A DNA stretch of 64,000 bases from Sphingosinicella sp963974575 (GCF_963974575.1 NZ_CAXBBQ010000001.1:310001-374000), one strand, 5' to 3'; counted from the first letter of the stretch, positions 1 through 8,100 are shown. Program-made: numbers and translations. The notes: generated by a model from the letters alone, not told the origin.

Positions 1-199
1 ATTTGGGGAGGAACAGGTGAAGCGCGGTGCCCTTCGCCAGCATCTGCTTGCAGGCGATGCGCGCACCGCTTGTCGATATGTCACGCACAATGCACCCGAA
101 CTGCCGGTCGATCAGGCGAACCTCGCCCTTGAACACGACCTGACGGCGGCCCGCGAGGCGCGCCGCTTTGCCTTCAGCCGGGGTGACTTCGATGCTCAT
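1..199 (-). CDS. PilZ domain protein (3' end beyond window)
   Basis: This is the N-terminal part of a gene that leaves the window on the left. The ATG at 199 overlaps the ptsN stop codon by 4 nt (ATGA), so the gene is translationally coupled to ptsN. The roughly 66 visible residues contain an Arg-Arg pair near residues 18-19 and a DISTSGARI stretch near residues 42-50. Together these match the two-part PilZ signature (RxxxR, then D/NxSxxG) that binds cyclic di-GMP. The first motif is compressed here and the downstream beta-barrel is not visible. A small cytoplasmic c-di-GMP effector is the best reading; its target is unknown. Confidence 0.65.
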   Translation of the reverse strand, partial: MSIEVTPAEGKAARLAGRRQVVFKGEVRLIDRQFGCIVRDISTSGARIACKQMLAKGTALHLFLPK

Positions 200-654
200 G
201 CCGCTTCGCTATGCCCGACTCCGCTTAAAAGCGCGTAAAGAGCATCACTATTGTTGGTGCCGCGCAGTTTATCGACGAGGCGACGGTCGCGGAACATGCG
301 ACTGATCTGCGCCAGCGCCTTCAAATGATCTGCGCCGGCATCCTCGGGCGCGAGCAACATGAACACGAGATCGACGGGCTGACGGTCGATCGCTTCGAAC
401 TCGATCGGCGGATCGAGTTTCGCGAACAGGCCCTGCACGCTCTTGAGTTCAGGAAGTCGTGCATGTGGCACGGCAATACCGCCGCCGAGCCCTGTGGAGC
501 CCAGGCGCTCGCGCTCCAGCAGGACCTCCATGAGTCGCGCTTCGGGCACACCAACAACCGGCGCGGCAAGCGTGGCAAGCTGCTGAAGCAGTGCCTTCTT
601 GTTGCCGGCGCGGAGTCCTGTGTGGACTGTTCGCGGTGTGACGAGATCGAACAT
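196..654 (-). CDS. ptsN: PTS IIA-like nitrogen regulatory protein PtsN (EIIA-Ntr)
   Basis: The 152-residue protein is the phosphoacceptor of the nitrogen phosphotransferase system, which regulates rather than transports. It takes phosphate from NPr and signals by protein-protein contact in the cytoplasm. The fold is the PTS EIIA type 2 domain over its full length. The active-site histidine is His64 in the GIAVPHARLPEL motif, preceded by the ERERLGSTGLG segment typical of PtsN. It lies downstream of hpf on the same strand, an arrangement common in proteobacterial rpoN regions, and overlaps the next gene (PilZ) by 4 nt. Length and motifs fit the family well. Confidence 0.93.
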   Translation of the reverse strand: MFDLVTPRTVHTGLRAGNKKALLQQLATLAAPVVGVPEARLMEVLLERERLGSTGLGGGIAVPHARLPELKSVQGLFAKLDPPIEFEAIDRQPVDLVFMLLAPEDAGADHLKALAQISRMFRDRRLVDKLRGTNNSDALYALLSGVGHSEAA

Positions 655-705
655 GGCTGAGCTTATACCCCAAACCGTCTGGAAGGGCCGTTAACGCGCC
701 GCCGC

Positions 706-1290
706 TCAGGCGGCGGGCGGTTCGACCCAGCCGATGTGCCCGTCTTCGCGGCGGTACACCATGTTGTAGGCGCCCGTGCGGCTGTTGCGGAACATCAGCG
801 CGCCGGTGTGCCGCAGATCGAGCATCATCACCGCATCGGAGACGCTGGCGTCGGGAATGTCGACGCGGGTTTCGGCCACGATGAGAGGGTTGTCGGCGCT
901 CTCGCCGGTGTCTTCCACCTCTTCATCGGCAGCGCGCAGCACGCGGTATTCGGCATCGAAGGCGATATCCTTCACGCCGTTCAGCCGGTGGTGATCCTCA
1001 AGCCTGCGCTTGTAGCGGCGCATCTGCTTGTCAATCTTTTCGGCTGCGCCGTCGAAGCCGAGCTGCGCGGTGTGCATCGCGCGGTCCGACGCTTTCAACA
1101 CGAGGCCCTGCGTCAGTTGCATCAGGATATCGCAGACGAATCCGGCATCGTGCGGACCCGGCTTCAGCGTGACGTTCGCGCCGGTGGCGCGCACCCCATA
1201 CTTCTGCACCATCGCGCCGAGCGTGGTTTCGATATGCGTTGTCAGCGAAGCGCCGACATCGATCTGCTGACCGGAAACGCGGATATCCAT
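706..1290 (-). CDS. hpf: Ribosome hibernation-promoting factor, long form (HPF/RaiA)
   Basis: The 194-residue protein binds the 30S decoding region and, through its C-terminal domain, pairs ribosomes into inactive 100S dimers in stationary phase or starvation. Residues 1-105 form the S30AE/YfiA domain starting MDIRVSGQQ. After an acidic linker, residues 135-190 form the long-HPF C-terminal domain (DAVMMLDLRHTGALMFRN). I chose the ATG at 1290 because the conserved domain begins there and an AAAGGATGG ribosome site lies just upstream. A longer in-frame extension upstream has no homologous character. The gene sits 51 bp before ptsN. Confidence 0.93.
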   Translation of the reverse strand: MDIRVSGQQIDVGASLTTHIETTLGAMVQKYGVRATGANVTLKPGPHDAGFVCDILMQLTQGLVLKASDRAMHTAQLGFDGAAEKIDKQMRRYKRRLEDHHRLNGVKDIAFDAEYRVLRAADEEVEDTGESADNPLIVAETRVDIPDASVSDAVMMLDLRHTGALMFRNSRTGAYNMVYRREDGHIGWVEPPAA

Positions 1291-1394
1291 TTCGGTCCAT
1301 CCTTTCTTTTTGGCCTCGCCCGCCGGTTTGCCGGGCGATGGCAGTAAACGCTTACAGGATACGCCCTTCGGCGCATCCCACCCCAACACAAAAC

Positions 1395-2081
1395 TCAACC
1401 CGTGCCCGTCTGCTCCCACAGCGGATTTTTCAGCAGCTTCAGGAAGGCAGCGTGCCGCGCCAGCTCTTCAGGCGTCGCGGCGTGCGGGCGGGGCGCCACG
1501 TAGCTGCGTTCGACGCGAACCGCAACCGTTTCCTCATGCGTGGCCGCCTGGCCGAGCGACATGCCGATCTGCCGGCCGCCCATGAGCTCTACATAGACAC
1601 GCGAAAGCAGCTGGGCATCGAGCAGCGCGCCGTGCTTGTCGCGCGCGGTCAGATCGATACTGAAACGCGTGCAGAGCGCATCGAGCGAATGCTTCGCGCC
1701 GGGAAACTTCTTGCGCGCCATCGTCAGCGTGTCATCGACCCGCTCGATCGGGATCTGATCGTGGCCGCAGTTGCGCAGTTCCCAGTTGATGAAACGCCGA
1801 TCGAACTCGGCATTGTGCGCGATGAGCCGTGCATCGCCGATAAAGGCCATGAATTCAGCGGCAATCGTTGCAAACGTCGGCTTGTCGGCGAGGAACTTGT
1901 CGGAAAGCCCGTGCACGGCCTCTGCCTCGGCGGGCATCGGGCGGCACGGATTTATGTACGCGTGGAACGAGCGCCCCGTTTCGATGCGGCCGACGAGTTC
2001 GACGCAGCCGATCTCGCAGATGCGATGCCCGTCCGACGGGTCGAGACCCGTCGTCTCGGTGTCGAAGATGACCTCACGCAT
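1395..2081 (-). CDS. dnaQ: DNA polymerase III epsilon subunit, 3'-5' proofreading exonuclease
   Basis: The 228-residue protein proofreads for the replicative polymerase III core. It has the DEDDh exonuclease motifs in order: FDTETTGL (ExoI, near residues 6-13), HNAEFDRRF (ExoII) and HGALLDA (ExoIII, with the catalytic His and Asp). The C-terminal tail, rich in Ala and Leu, fits the alpha-subunit-binding region. The start at 2081 is chosen because MREVIFDTETTG is the canonical N-terminus; the open frame extends 12 codons further without similarity. It is the last gene of the ppsR-maf-aroE-coaE-dnaQ operon. The coaE frame reads about 130 nt into this gene. Confidence 0.94.
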   Translation of the reverse strand: MREVIFDTETTGLDPSDGHRICEIGCVELVGRIETGRSFHAYINPCRPMPAEAEAVHGLSDKFLADKPTFATIAAEFMAFIGDARLIAHNAEFDRRFINWELRNCGHDQIPIERVDDTLTMARKKFPGAKHSLDALCTRFSIDLTARDKHGALLDAQLLSRVYVELMGGRQIGMSLGQAATHEETVAVRVERSYVAPRPHAATPEELARHAAFLKLLKNPLWEQTGTG

Positions 2082-2689
2082 GACTTGCAATATCGGACTC
2101 CATGACGCCTGAGACAAGAGACGAGATGATAGATTTCGGCCCGCGTTTCGCGCAGGCTCTGCCCTGTATCGATCACGAAATCCGCACGGCGGCGCTTTTC
2201 ACGATCGCGCATCTGCGTGGCAAGGATCGCGGCGAACTTTTCGCGGCTCATTCCCGGCCGCGCCAGCACGCGCCGCCGCTGCACATGCGCAGGCGCGGAC
2301 ACGACAACGGTGGCGTCGACATGCGCGTGGCCGCCGCCTTCGAAGAGGAGGGGAATATCGAGCGCGACGATCGCCGCGCGGTTTTGCCGCGCCTCGGCCA
2401 GAAACGCCTGCTGCGCCTCCCGCACCAGCGGATGCACGATTTTTTCCAGGCGGCGGCGGGCTTCAGTGTTGCCGAACACGGCTGCGCCGAGTTTCGGGCG
2501 GTCGACACCCTGGGGGCCGGTCGTACCTGGGAACGCTGCCTCGATCGCTTCGATCGCCGCGCCACCGGGGCCCTGCAGCCGGTGCACCTCGGCATCGGCA
2601 TCGAACACGGGTACGCCCGCGCGCCGCAACATTGCTGCGACGGTCGACTTTCCCATGCCGATTGAGCCGGTGAGACCCAGAACGATCAT
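1952..2689 (-). CDS. coaE: Dephospho-CoA kinase CoaE, with an unusual C-terminal run into dnaQ
   Basis: CoaE phosphorylates dephospho-CoA in the last step of coenzyme A synthesis in the cytoplasm. The P-loop GLTGSIGMGKST is at residues 5-16, followed by the FDAD motif and the CoaE-typical LDIPLLFE segment. The start overlaps the aroE stop by 4 nt (ATGA). The frame encodes 245 residues, about 45 more than the usual 200. The excess after about residue 200 is low-complexity Arg/Ser sequence made by reading dnaQ out of frame. The true functional end is probably near the dnaQ start; a lost stop, a frameshift or a sequencing error could explain the tail. Confidence 0.88.
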   Translation of the reverse strand: MIVLGLTGSIGMGKSTVAAMLRRAGVPVFDADAEVHRLQGPGGAAIEAIEAAFPGTTGPQGVDRPKLGAAVFGNTEARRRLEKIVHPLVREAQQAFLAEARQNRAAIVALDIPLLFEGGGHAHVDATVVVSAPAHVQRRRVLARPGMSREKFAAILATQMRDREKRRRADFVIDTGQSLRETRAEIYHLVSCLRRHGVRYCKSCVRSSSTPRRRVSTRRTGIASARSAASNSSAASKRGARSTRT

Positions 2690-3498
2690 TGTGTGAGCAG
2701 CGCCTTCAACGCGTCCTCGCAGCCTTCGGGCGGAGGCGCGCCGAAAAACAGCGAAAAGGCGATGGCGGCCTGACCGATCAGCATTTCGAGGCCGTCCACG
2801 GTTTCAAGGCCGCGCGCCTCCGCAGCCTTGAGAAGCCCGGTTTCAAGCGGGCTGTAGACGATGTCGTAGACGACGGCATCGTCAGCAAGCGGTGAGAGAT
2901 CAAGATCGAGCGGCGGTTGCCCGGTCATGCCGAGCGCGCTTGCGTTCACCAGCAGCGCGGCTTCGGGAAGTGAGGCGTCGAGCGGCTTCGCCGACCCCTT
3001 GAGGCCGAACGCGGCCAGCAGCCCCATCGCCTTCAGCGGGCTGCGGTTCAGCACCGTAACAGGCCCGACCTTCGCCTTGGACAAGGCAAAGAGGACCGCG
3101 CGCGCCGCGCCGCCCGCGCCGACGACCGCAACCGGCCGGCCTTCGAGATCGAGGTCCGCGATCGGCGCGAAGAAACCGCCGGCGTCCGTGTTCGTGCCGA
3201 ACAGCGTGCAGTCTTCGGCGCGTGCGATCGTGTTCATCGCGCCGATGCTCGCGCGGACGCCGCCGGGGTCAGCGACATGATCCATCACCGAGATCTTGTG
3301 CGGAATCGTGACGTTGCACCCGCGCCAGTGCGGGTCGCCCCGGCGGGCTTCGATGTAGGCAGCGAGCTCTTCGGGCTTCACGTGCGCGCGGCGGTAGTCG
3401 GCGACGATCCCGAGCCGATCTAGCCAGAATTTGTGGATGAGCGGCGATTTTGAGTGGCTGATCGGATCGCCGATCACCTCGGCATAGGGCACGGTCAT
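2686..3498 (-). CDS. aroE: Shikimate dehydrogenase
   Basis: The 270-residue enzyme reduces 3-dehydroshikimate to shikimate with NADPH, the fourth step of the shikimate pathway. The N-terminal substrate domain starts MTVPYAEVIGDPISHSKSP, and the catalytic Lys lies in the NVTIPHK motif. The Rossmann domain has VVGAGGAARA, and a C-terminal GLEMLIGQA motif is present. I chose the ATG at 3498 because the family N-terminus begins there and it overlaps the maf stop by 4 nt. The stop likewise overlaps coaE. An upstream in-frame extension lies entirely over maf and is rejected. Confidence 0.95.
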   Translation of the reverse strand: MTVPYAEVIGDPISHSKSPLIHKFWLDRLGIVADYRRAHVKPEELAAYIEARRGDPHWRGCNVTIPHKISVMDHVADPGGVRASIGAMNTIARAEDCTLFGTNTDAGGFFAPIADLDLEGRPVAVVGAGGAARAVLFALSKAKVGPVTVLNRSPLKAMGLLAAFGLKGSAKPLDASLPEAALLVNASALGMTGQPPLDLDLSPLADDAVVYDIVYSPLETGLLKAAEARGLETVDGLEMLIGQAAIAFSLFFGAPPPEGCEDALKALLTQ

Positions 3499-4094
3499 AT
3501 CGGCATCACGCTGCGGGTTCTGAGATAATCGAGCACGGCGAGGAGAGGCAGGCCGCGGATCGTGAACTGGTCGCCGTCGACACGCGCGAAAAGCTGCGCA
3601 CCCTGTCCCTCTATATGATAGCCGCCCACCGACCCCAGCAGGACGTCTCCGCAGGTATCGAGATAGGCATCGAGGAACGCGTTCGAAAAGTCCCGCATCG
3701 TGAGTTTCGCCACGCCGACGAACCGCCACACGGCGATGCCGTTCTCCGCCACGACGGCTGCGGACACCAGCCGGTGCGTGCGGCCGCGCAAGCTGCGGAG
3801 CTGCGCGGCAAGCGTTTCGCGGTCGGGTGCCTTGTCGATCATCGTACCGTCGTCGAGCGCGACGACCGAGTCGCTGCCGAGCACCAGCGCAGAAGGGATC
3901 TTGCGCGAGATCTTCACGGCCTTGGCTTCGGCAAGCGCATCCGCCACCCGGCGTGCGTCCGCGCCTTCGGACAGAAGCGCACGCTTCAGTTCAGCCTCGT
4001 CGACCATCGGCGCCAGCGCTTCGAACGGCACACCCGCCGCCGTCAGCATCGCCTGCCGTGACGCGCTCGTCGACGCGAGAACGAGTGACGTCAT
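3495..4094 (-). CDS. maf: Maf family nucleoside triphosphate pyrophosphatase
   Basis: The 199-residue Maf protein hydrolyses non-canonical or modified nucleoside triphosphates to monophosphates and can influence septum formation. Visible motifs are ASTSASR (residues 7-13), the substrate-binding VLGSDSVV segment and the GSVGGYHIEGQGAQLF segment typical of Maf/YceF. The start at 4094 gives the canonical MTSLVLAST N-terminus and overlaps the ppsR stop by 4 nt. It is coupled to aroE downstream. Which nucleotide it prefers cannot be read from the sequence. Confidence 0.92.
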   Translation of the reverse strand: MTSLVLASTSASRQAMLTAAGVPFEALAPMVDEAELKRALLSEGADARRVADALAEAKAVKISRKIPSALVLGSDSVVALDDGTMIDKAPDRETLAAQLRSLRGRTHRLVSAAVVAENGIAVWRFVGVAKLTMRDFSNAFLDAYLDTCGDVLLGSVGGYHIEGQGAQLFARVDGDQFTIRGLPLLAVLDYLRTRSVMPI

Positions 4095-4921
4095 GCCGCC
4101 GAACCGTTGGCACGCGCCTCGGCGCGCTCGTTGTAAAGATTGATGATTGCCGCCGCCGACTCCTCGATCGAACGGCGCGATACGTCGATCACCGGCCAGC
4201 TGTTGTCGGCGCAAAGCCGCCGCGCCGCGGCGACCTCCTTGGTCACCTCATCCATGTCGACATAGGCGGTCTCGGGCGCCTGCGCGAGGCTGAGCAGCCG
4301 GTTGCGGCGCACCTGCACCAGACGGTCGGGGTTGGTGGTGAGGCCGACGACCATCGGCTTCGACAAACGGAAAAGCTGCTCAGGCGGGCGGCTCGTGGGC
4401 ACCAGCGGCAGGTTCGCGGTCTTGTATCCGCGGTTCGCAAGATAGATCGAGGTCGGCGTCTTCGATGTGCGTGAGACGCCGATCAGCAGAATATCGGCCT
4501 CTTCCCAATTGTCGGCGCCCTGCCCGTCGTCGTGGTTCATCGTGTAGTCGATGGCCGCGACGCGGCGGAAATACGCCTCGTCCATCTGGTGCTGGCGGCC
4601 GGGCCGCGCGGCGGCGCGCTGGCCCAGAACCGCCTGTAGACCTTCGATCACCGGATCAAGCACGCCGACCGCAGGCAGCCCCATCGCCCGGCACCGCGCC
4701 TCGAGGTGGGTGCGCATATCGGCGTTGACGAGCGTGAACAGCACGAGACCGGGGCGGCTCGCAATATCCATCAGCACGCGATCGAGGTGGCCCCTGGAAC
4801 GGACGAGCGGCCAGAAATGCTTGATCGTCTCGACGTCCTCGAACTGCGCGAGGCCGGCTTTCGCAACCGATTCAAGGGTTTCGCCGGTCGAATCGGAAAC
4901 GAGATGCAAGTGCAGCCGCAT
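4091..4921 (-). CDS. ppsR: Pyruvate, phosphate dikinase regulatory protein (PDRP, DUF299)
   Basis: The 276-residue DUF299 protein is predicted to be a bifunctional Ser/Thr kinase and Pi-dependent pyrophosphorylase acting on pyruvate phosphate dikinase or PEP synthase. The family P-loop-like GVSRTSKTPTS lies at residues 148-158, and the N-terminus LVSDSTGETLESVA is diagnostic. It is the first gene of a five-gene operon reading away from the candidate origin. A homologue (RP001 in Rickettsia) borders the replication origin in other alphaproteobacteria, which supports the origin call next to it. Confidence 0.93.
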   Translation of the reverse strand: MRLHLHLVSDSTGETLESVAKAGLAQFEDVETIKHFWPLVRSRGHLDRVLMDIASRPGLVLFTLVNADMRTHLEARCRAMGLPAVGVLDPVIEGLQAVLGQRAAARPGRQHQMDEAYFRRVAAIDYTMNHDDGQGADNWEEADILLIGVSRTSKTPTSIYLANRGYKTANLPLVPTSRPPEQLFRLSKPMVVGLTTNPDRLVQVRRNRLLSLAQAPETAYVDMDEVTKEVAAARRLCADNSWPVIDVSRRSIEESAAAIINLYNERAEARANGSAA

Positions 4922-4943
4922 GTGTCGCCTCCTGCCGCGCGGT

Positions 4944-4952
4944 TGTGGATAA
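4944..4952 (-). promoter_or_regulatory. DnaA box, perfect match
   Basis: TGTGGATAA on the plus strand is the exact complement of the consensus TTATCCACA. It lies 22 bp upstream of the ppsR start, inside the candidate oriC. Confidence 0.7.
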
Positions 4953-5077
4953 GCCCCCGGACGACTCGATTAAGGACTCACGGGATAACCGGCAAGCGGG
5001 TGGTCGTTCATCCTCCCGCCGGGCGGCAACGGCAAATCATCCCCAGGTGGATACTCCAAAACACTTCCTGTGAATCC

Positions 5078-5086
5078 GGTGGATAA
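5078..5086 (-). promoter_or_regulatory. DnaA box, one mismatch
   Basis: GGTGGATAA differs from the complement of the DnaA consensus at one position. It has the same orientation as the perfect box at 4944. Confidence 0.55.
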
Positions 5087-5166
5087 GTTGGGCTGCGCGA
5101 TGCAAACCCGCGCGATGCTTCGACGGCCTGCGTCATGCTTGCCTGTGGACTTCACAGGAAACCCCG

Positions 5167-5175
5167 TTATCCCCA
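5167..5175 (+). promoter_or_regulatory. DnaA box, one mismatch
   Basis: TTATCCCCA differs from TTATCCACA at one position. It lies next to the AT-rich stretch in front of hemE and is opposite in orientation to the other two good boxes. Confidence 0.55.
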
Positions 5176-5224
5176 GCCCAACAATCAACCAAAACCATTT
5201 CTATATATTTATAAGAGAAGAGAT

Positions 5225-6247
5225 ATGGGGTTCCGGTCCTTGCTCGCAGTGCTGAACGGTGAACGGCAGGCTGTGCCGCCGGTGTGGTTCATGCGTCAGG
5301 CGGGGCGCTATCTGCCGGAGTATCGCGCGCTTCGGGCCGATAAGGGCGGTTTCCTCGCGCTCGTGTACGACAGCGAGGCTGCGGCGGAGATCACCCTGCA
5401 GCCGATCCGGCGCTTCGGATTCGACGGCGCAATCCTGTTTTCGGACATTTTGATCGTACCCCACGCGATGGGCCAGGCGCTGACGTTCACGGCAGGCGAA
5501 GGACCTCAGCTTGCGCCGCCGCTCGCGAATGCACGCCTGGAGGATTTAAGCGGAGCGCCGCATCACCTCGATGCGATTTACGAAACGGTTCGGAAGGTTG
5601 CCGCCGCGCTTCCTGATGAAACGACCTTCCTTGGCTTCGCTGGGGCCCCGTGGACGGTCGCGACCTACATGGTGGCGGGCGAGGGTAGCCGGGACCAGGC
5701 GGCGGCCCGCCTGATGGCCTACAGGGAGCCGGAACGCTTTTCGGCGCTGATCGACGCGATCGTGGATGTCACCGTGGAGTATCTCGCGGGTCAAATTGCT
5801 GCTGGCGTCCATGCCGTGCAGATCTTCGACAGCTGGTCTGGCAGTCTTGCGCCCGATGAATTCGATCGCTGGGTGATCGCGCCGACACGCGCGATCGTGG
5901 AGCGGCTGAAGGCGCGCGCTTCCGTGCCGGTTATCGGTTTCCCGAAGGGCGCGGGTGGCAATCTGCCGCGCTATGCGCGCGAAACCGGCGTTGATGCTGT
6001 CGGGCTCGATGAAACCGTGGACCCCGCGTGGGCGGATGTGGTGCTGCCGAAGGGCCTGCCGGTGCAGGGCAATCTCGATCCCTTGCTGCTGCTCGCGGGC
6101 GGGGACGCGCTTCCCGGGGCCGTACGGCGCATTCGCGAAGCGCTTGGGCGCCGCCCGCATGTGTTCAACCTCGGCCACGGCATCGACAAGGAAACGCCGA
6201 TCGCCCATGTCGAAGCCGCGCTCGCCGCGATCCGGAAGCCGCTCTGA
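5225..6247 (+). CDS. hemE: Uroporphyrinogen decarboxylase
   Basis: The 340-residue cytoplasmic enzyme decarboxylates uroporphyrinogen III to coproporphyrinogen III in heme synthesis. The signature WFMRQAGRYLPEYR is at residues 21-34, and the second family motif lies near VIGFPKGAG. The ATG at 5225 is preceded by an AGAAGAG ribosome site. A 30-codon upstream extension into the AT-rich origin region is not homologous and was rejected. The next gene, hemJ, begins directly after its stop, so the two form a heme operon beside the origin. Confidence 0.96.
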   Translation: MGFRSLLAVLNGERQAVPPVWFMRQAGRYLPEYRALRADKGGFLALVYDSEAAAEITLQPIRRFGFDGAILFSDILIVPHAMGQALTFTAGEGPQLAPPLANARLEDLSGAPHHLDAIYETVRKVAAALPDETTFLGFAGAPWTVATYMVAGEGSRDQAAARLMAYREPERFSALIDAIVDVTVEYLAGQIAAGVHAVQIFDSWSGSLAPDEFDRWVIAPTRAIVERLKARASVPVIGFPKGAGGNLPRYARETGVDAVGLDETVDPAWADVVLPKGLPVQGNLDPLLLLAGGDALPGAVRRIREALGRRPHVFNLGHGIDKETPIAHVEAALAAIRKPL

Positions 6248-6700
6248 ATGGAAAGCTGGGTCGGCTGGCTCGGCGCTGCGCACCTCTGGGTGCGGGCCTT
6301 CCACATCATTTTCGTGATTTTCTGGATGGCGGGCATGTTCATGCTGCCGCGCTATCTCGTCTACCAGCACCCCACCCTGCCCGGTTCCCCCGAGGAGGCG
6401 CTGTGGACGACGCGCATCGCGCGGCTCCGCAAGATCATCGTCGGCCCGGCAATGGTGATCGTGTGGGCGCTGGGCCTCGCGCTCGCCTTCAATCTCGGCT
6501 TTGCGGGCAACGGCTGGCTTTGGGTGAAACTCGCGATCGTGTTCCTGTTTTCGGGATTCCATGGCTGGATCGTCGGTGTTTCGAAGACAATGGCGCGCGG
6601 CGAACGGCCGGTGAGCGAACGCGGGCTTCGGATGCTGAACGAACTTCCGAGCCTCGTCACGATCATTGTCGTGTTGCTTGCGGTGCTCCGACCCTTCTGA
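6248..6700 (+). CDS. hemJ: Protoporphyrinogen IX oxidase HemJ (UPF0093)
   Basis: The 150-residue membrane protein oxidises protoporphyrinogen IX to protoporphyrin IX in bacteria that lack HemG and HemY. It has four predicted transmembrane segments. The N-terminal stretch FHIIFVIFWMAGMFMLPR carries the conserved histidine (His19) thought to ligate heme b, and LRKIIVGPAM carries the conserved basic residues. Its start immediately follows the hemE stop, which supports a role in heme synthesis. Length fits the family (about 140-150). Confidence 0.9.
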   Translation: MESWVGWLGAAHLWVRAFHIIFVIFWMAGMFMLPRYLVYQHPTLPGSPEEALWTTRIARLRKIIVGPAMVIVWALGLALAFNLGFAGNGWLWVKLAIVFLFSGFHGWIVGVSKTMARGERPVSERGLRMLNELPSLVTIIVVLLAVLRPF

Positions 6701-6705
6701 TCGGC

Positions 6706-6734
6706 TTGACTTCTACGGGGTGCGTTCCTAAGTC
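6706..6734 (+). promoter_or_regulatory. Possible rho promoter
   Basis: TTGACT at 6706-6711 is followed by a 17-nt spacer and a weak TAAGTC -10-like element at 6729-6734. A GC-rich stem and a TTTGTTT run (about 6757-6780) follow in the roughly 100-nt leader, where rho autoregulation is often exerted. The -10 match is poor, so this is tentative. Confidence 0.3.
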
Positions 6735-6837
6735 GAAAACCAAGTCCTCGTCCTGAGGCGCCCGCGCGGGGCTTTGTTTCGATTTTCCTCGTATCTCCCC
6801 GGCGCCGAATACCACACGATTCACCGAAGGCCCCCCG

Positions 6838-8100
6838 ATGGTCATGCACCTTAAAGACCTCAAGAAAAAAACCCCCGCCGACCTCGTTGCCATGGCCGAA
6901 GAGCTTGGCGTCGAGGGCGCGTCCACGATGCGCAAGCAGGATCTGCTGTTCTCGATCCTGAAAGCGCTTGCCGACAACGATGAGCAGATCATGGGCAGCG
7001 GCACCATCGAGGTGTTGCCCGATGGCTTCGGCTTCCTGCGCTCGCCCGAAGCGAACTATCTCGCCGGGCCGGACGACATCTACGTGTCGCCCAACCAGGT
7101 CCGGAAATTCGGCCTGCGCACCGGCGACACCGTCGACGGCGATATTCGCGGTCCCAAGGACGGCGAGCGTTATTTCGCCCTGACGAAGCTCTCGCTCATC
7201 AACTTCGACGATCCCGAGCAGGTCCGTCACCGCGTCAATTTCGATAACCTGACGCCGCTCTATCCCGATGAGAAGCTGACGCTCGACACGCTCGACCCGA
7301 CGCTGAAAGACAAGTCGGCACGCGTCATCGATATCATCGCGCCGCAGGGCAAAGGCCAGCGCGCGCTGATCGTCGCGCCGCCGCGCACGGGTAAGACCGT
7401 CCTCCTGCAGAACATCGCCAAGGCGATCACCGACAACCACCCCGAGGTGTTCCTCATCGTGCTGCTGATCGACGAGCGGCCCGAGGAAGTGACCGACATG
7501 CAGCGCAGCGTGAAGGGTGAGGTTGTCTCCTCAACCTTCGACGAACCGGCCACGCGTCACGTTCAAGTCGCTGAAATGGTTATAGAAAAGGCAAAACGTC
7601 TCGTCGAGCACAAGAAGGATGTCGTCATCCTGCTCGATTCGATCACGCGCCTTGGCCGCGCTTACAACACCGTCGTGCCATCGTCGGGCAAGGTGCTGAC
7701 AGGCGGTGTCGACGCGAACGCCCTGCAGCGCCCCAAGCGCTTCTTCGGTGCCGCGCGTAACATCGAGGAGGGCGGTTCGCTCTCCATCATTGCCACTGCG
7801 CTCATCGACACCGGCAGCCGCATGGACGAGGTGATCTTCGAAGAGTTCAAGGGCACGGGCAACTCCGAAATCGTGCTCGACCGCAAGGTTGCCGACAAGC
7901 GCATCTTCCCGGCGATCGACGTGGGCAAGTCCGGCACCCGCAAGGAAGAGCTCCTGGTCGAGAGGGACAAACTTTCGAAGATGTGGGTGCTGCGCCGTAT
8001 CCTCATGCAGATGGGCACGATCGACGCCATGGAATTCCTGCTCGACAAGATGAAGGACTCCAAGACCAACGACGATTTCTTCGCGGCGATGAACCAGTAA
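6838..8100 (+). CDS. rho: Transcription termination factor Rho
   Basis: The 420-residue hexameric RNA-dependent ATPase terminates transcription at C-rich rut sites. Domains in order are the Rho N-terminal helical domain (residues 5-45), the cold-shock RNA-binding domain with GFGFLR at 63-68, and the RecA-like ATPase with Walker A APPRTGKT at 180-187. The ILLDSITRLGRAYN Walker B/Q-loop segment follows. The start may be the ATG at 6838 or the second ATG two codons later (MHLKDLKK, the common N-terminus). It follows hemJ after a 137-bp leader. Confidence 0.97.
   Translation: MVMHLKDLKKKTPADLVAMAEELGVEGASTMRKQDLLFSILKALADNDEQIMGSGTIEVLPDGFGFLRSPEANYLAGPDDIYVSPNQVRKFGLRTGDTVDGDIRGPKDGERYFALTKLSLINFDDPEQVRHRVNFDNLTPLYPDEKLTLDTLDPTLKDKSARVIDIIAPQGKGQRALIVAPPRTGKTVLLQNIAKAITDNHPEVFLIVLLIDERPEEVTDMQRSVKGEVVSSTFDEPATRHVQVAEMVIEKAKRLVEHKKDVVILLDSITRLGRAYNTVVPSSGKVLTGGVDANALQRPKRFFGAARNIEEGGSLSIIATALIDTGSRMDEVIFEEFKGTGNSEIVLDRKVADKRIFPAIDVGKSGTRKEELLVERDKLSKMWVLRRILMQMGTIDAMEFLLDKMKDSKTNDDFFAAMNQ

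Larger units (their letters stand above)
4922..5224. other. Candidate chromosomal replication origin (oriC)
   Basis: This 303-bp stretch has no gene and separates the divergent ppsR and hemE. It contains one perfect DnaA box (TTATCCACA on the minus strand, 4944-4952) and two one-mismatch boxes (5078-5086, 5167-5175). Weaker two-mismatch matches lie at 5037-5045, 5046-5054 and 5144-5152. A 6-bp inverted repeat (CCTGTG/CACAGG) spans 5142-5158. An AT-rich run (about 5176-5222) next to hemE could be the unwinding element. GANTC sites for CcrM-type methylation are at 4963, 4975 and 5072. The hemE/PDRP position matches origins in Caulobacter and Rickettsia, and parS sites lie 7-10 kb away. Confidence 0.78.
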
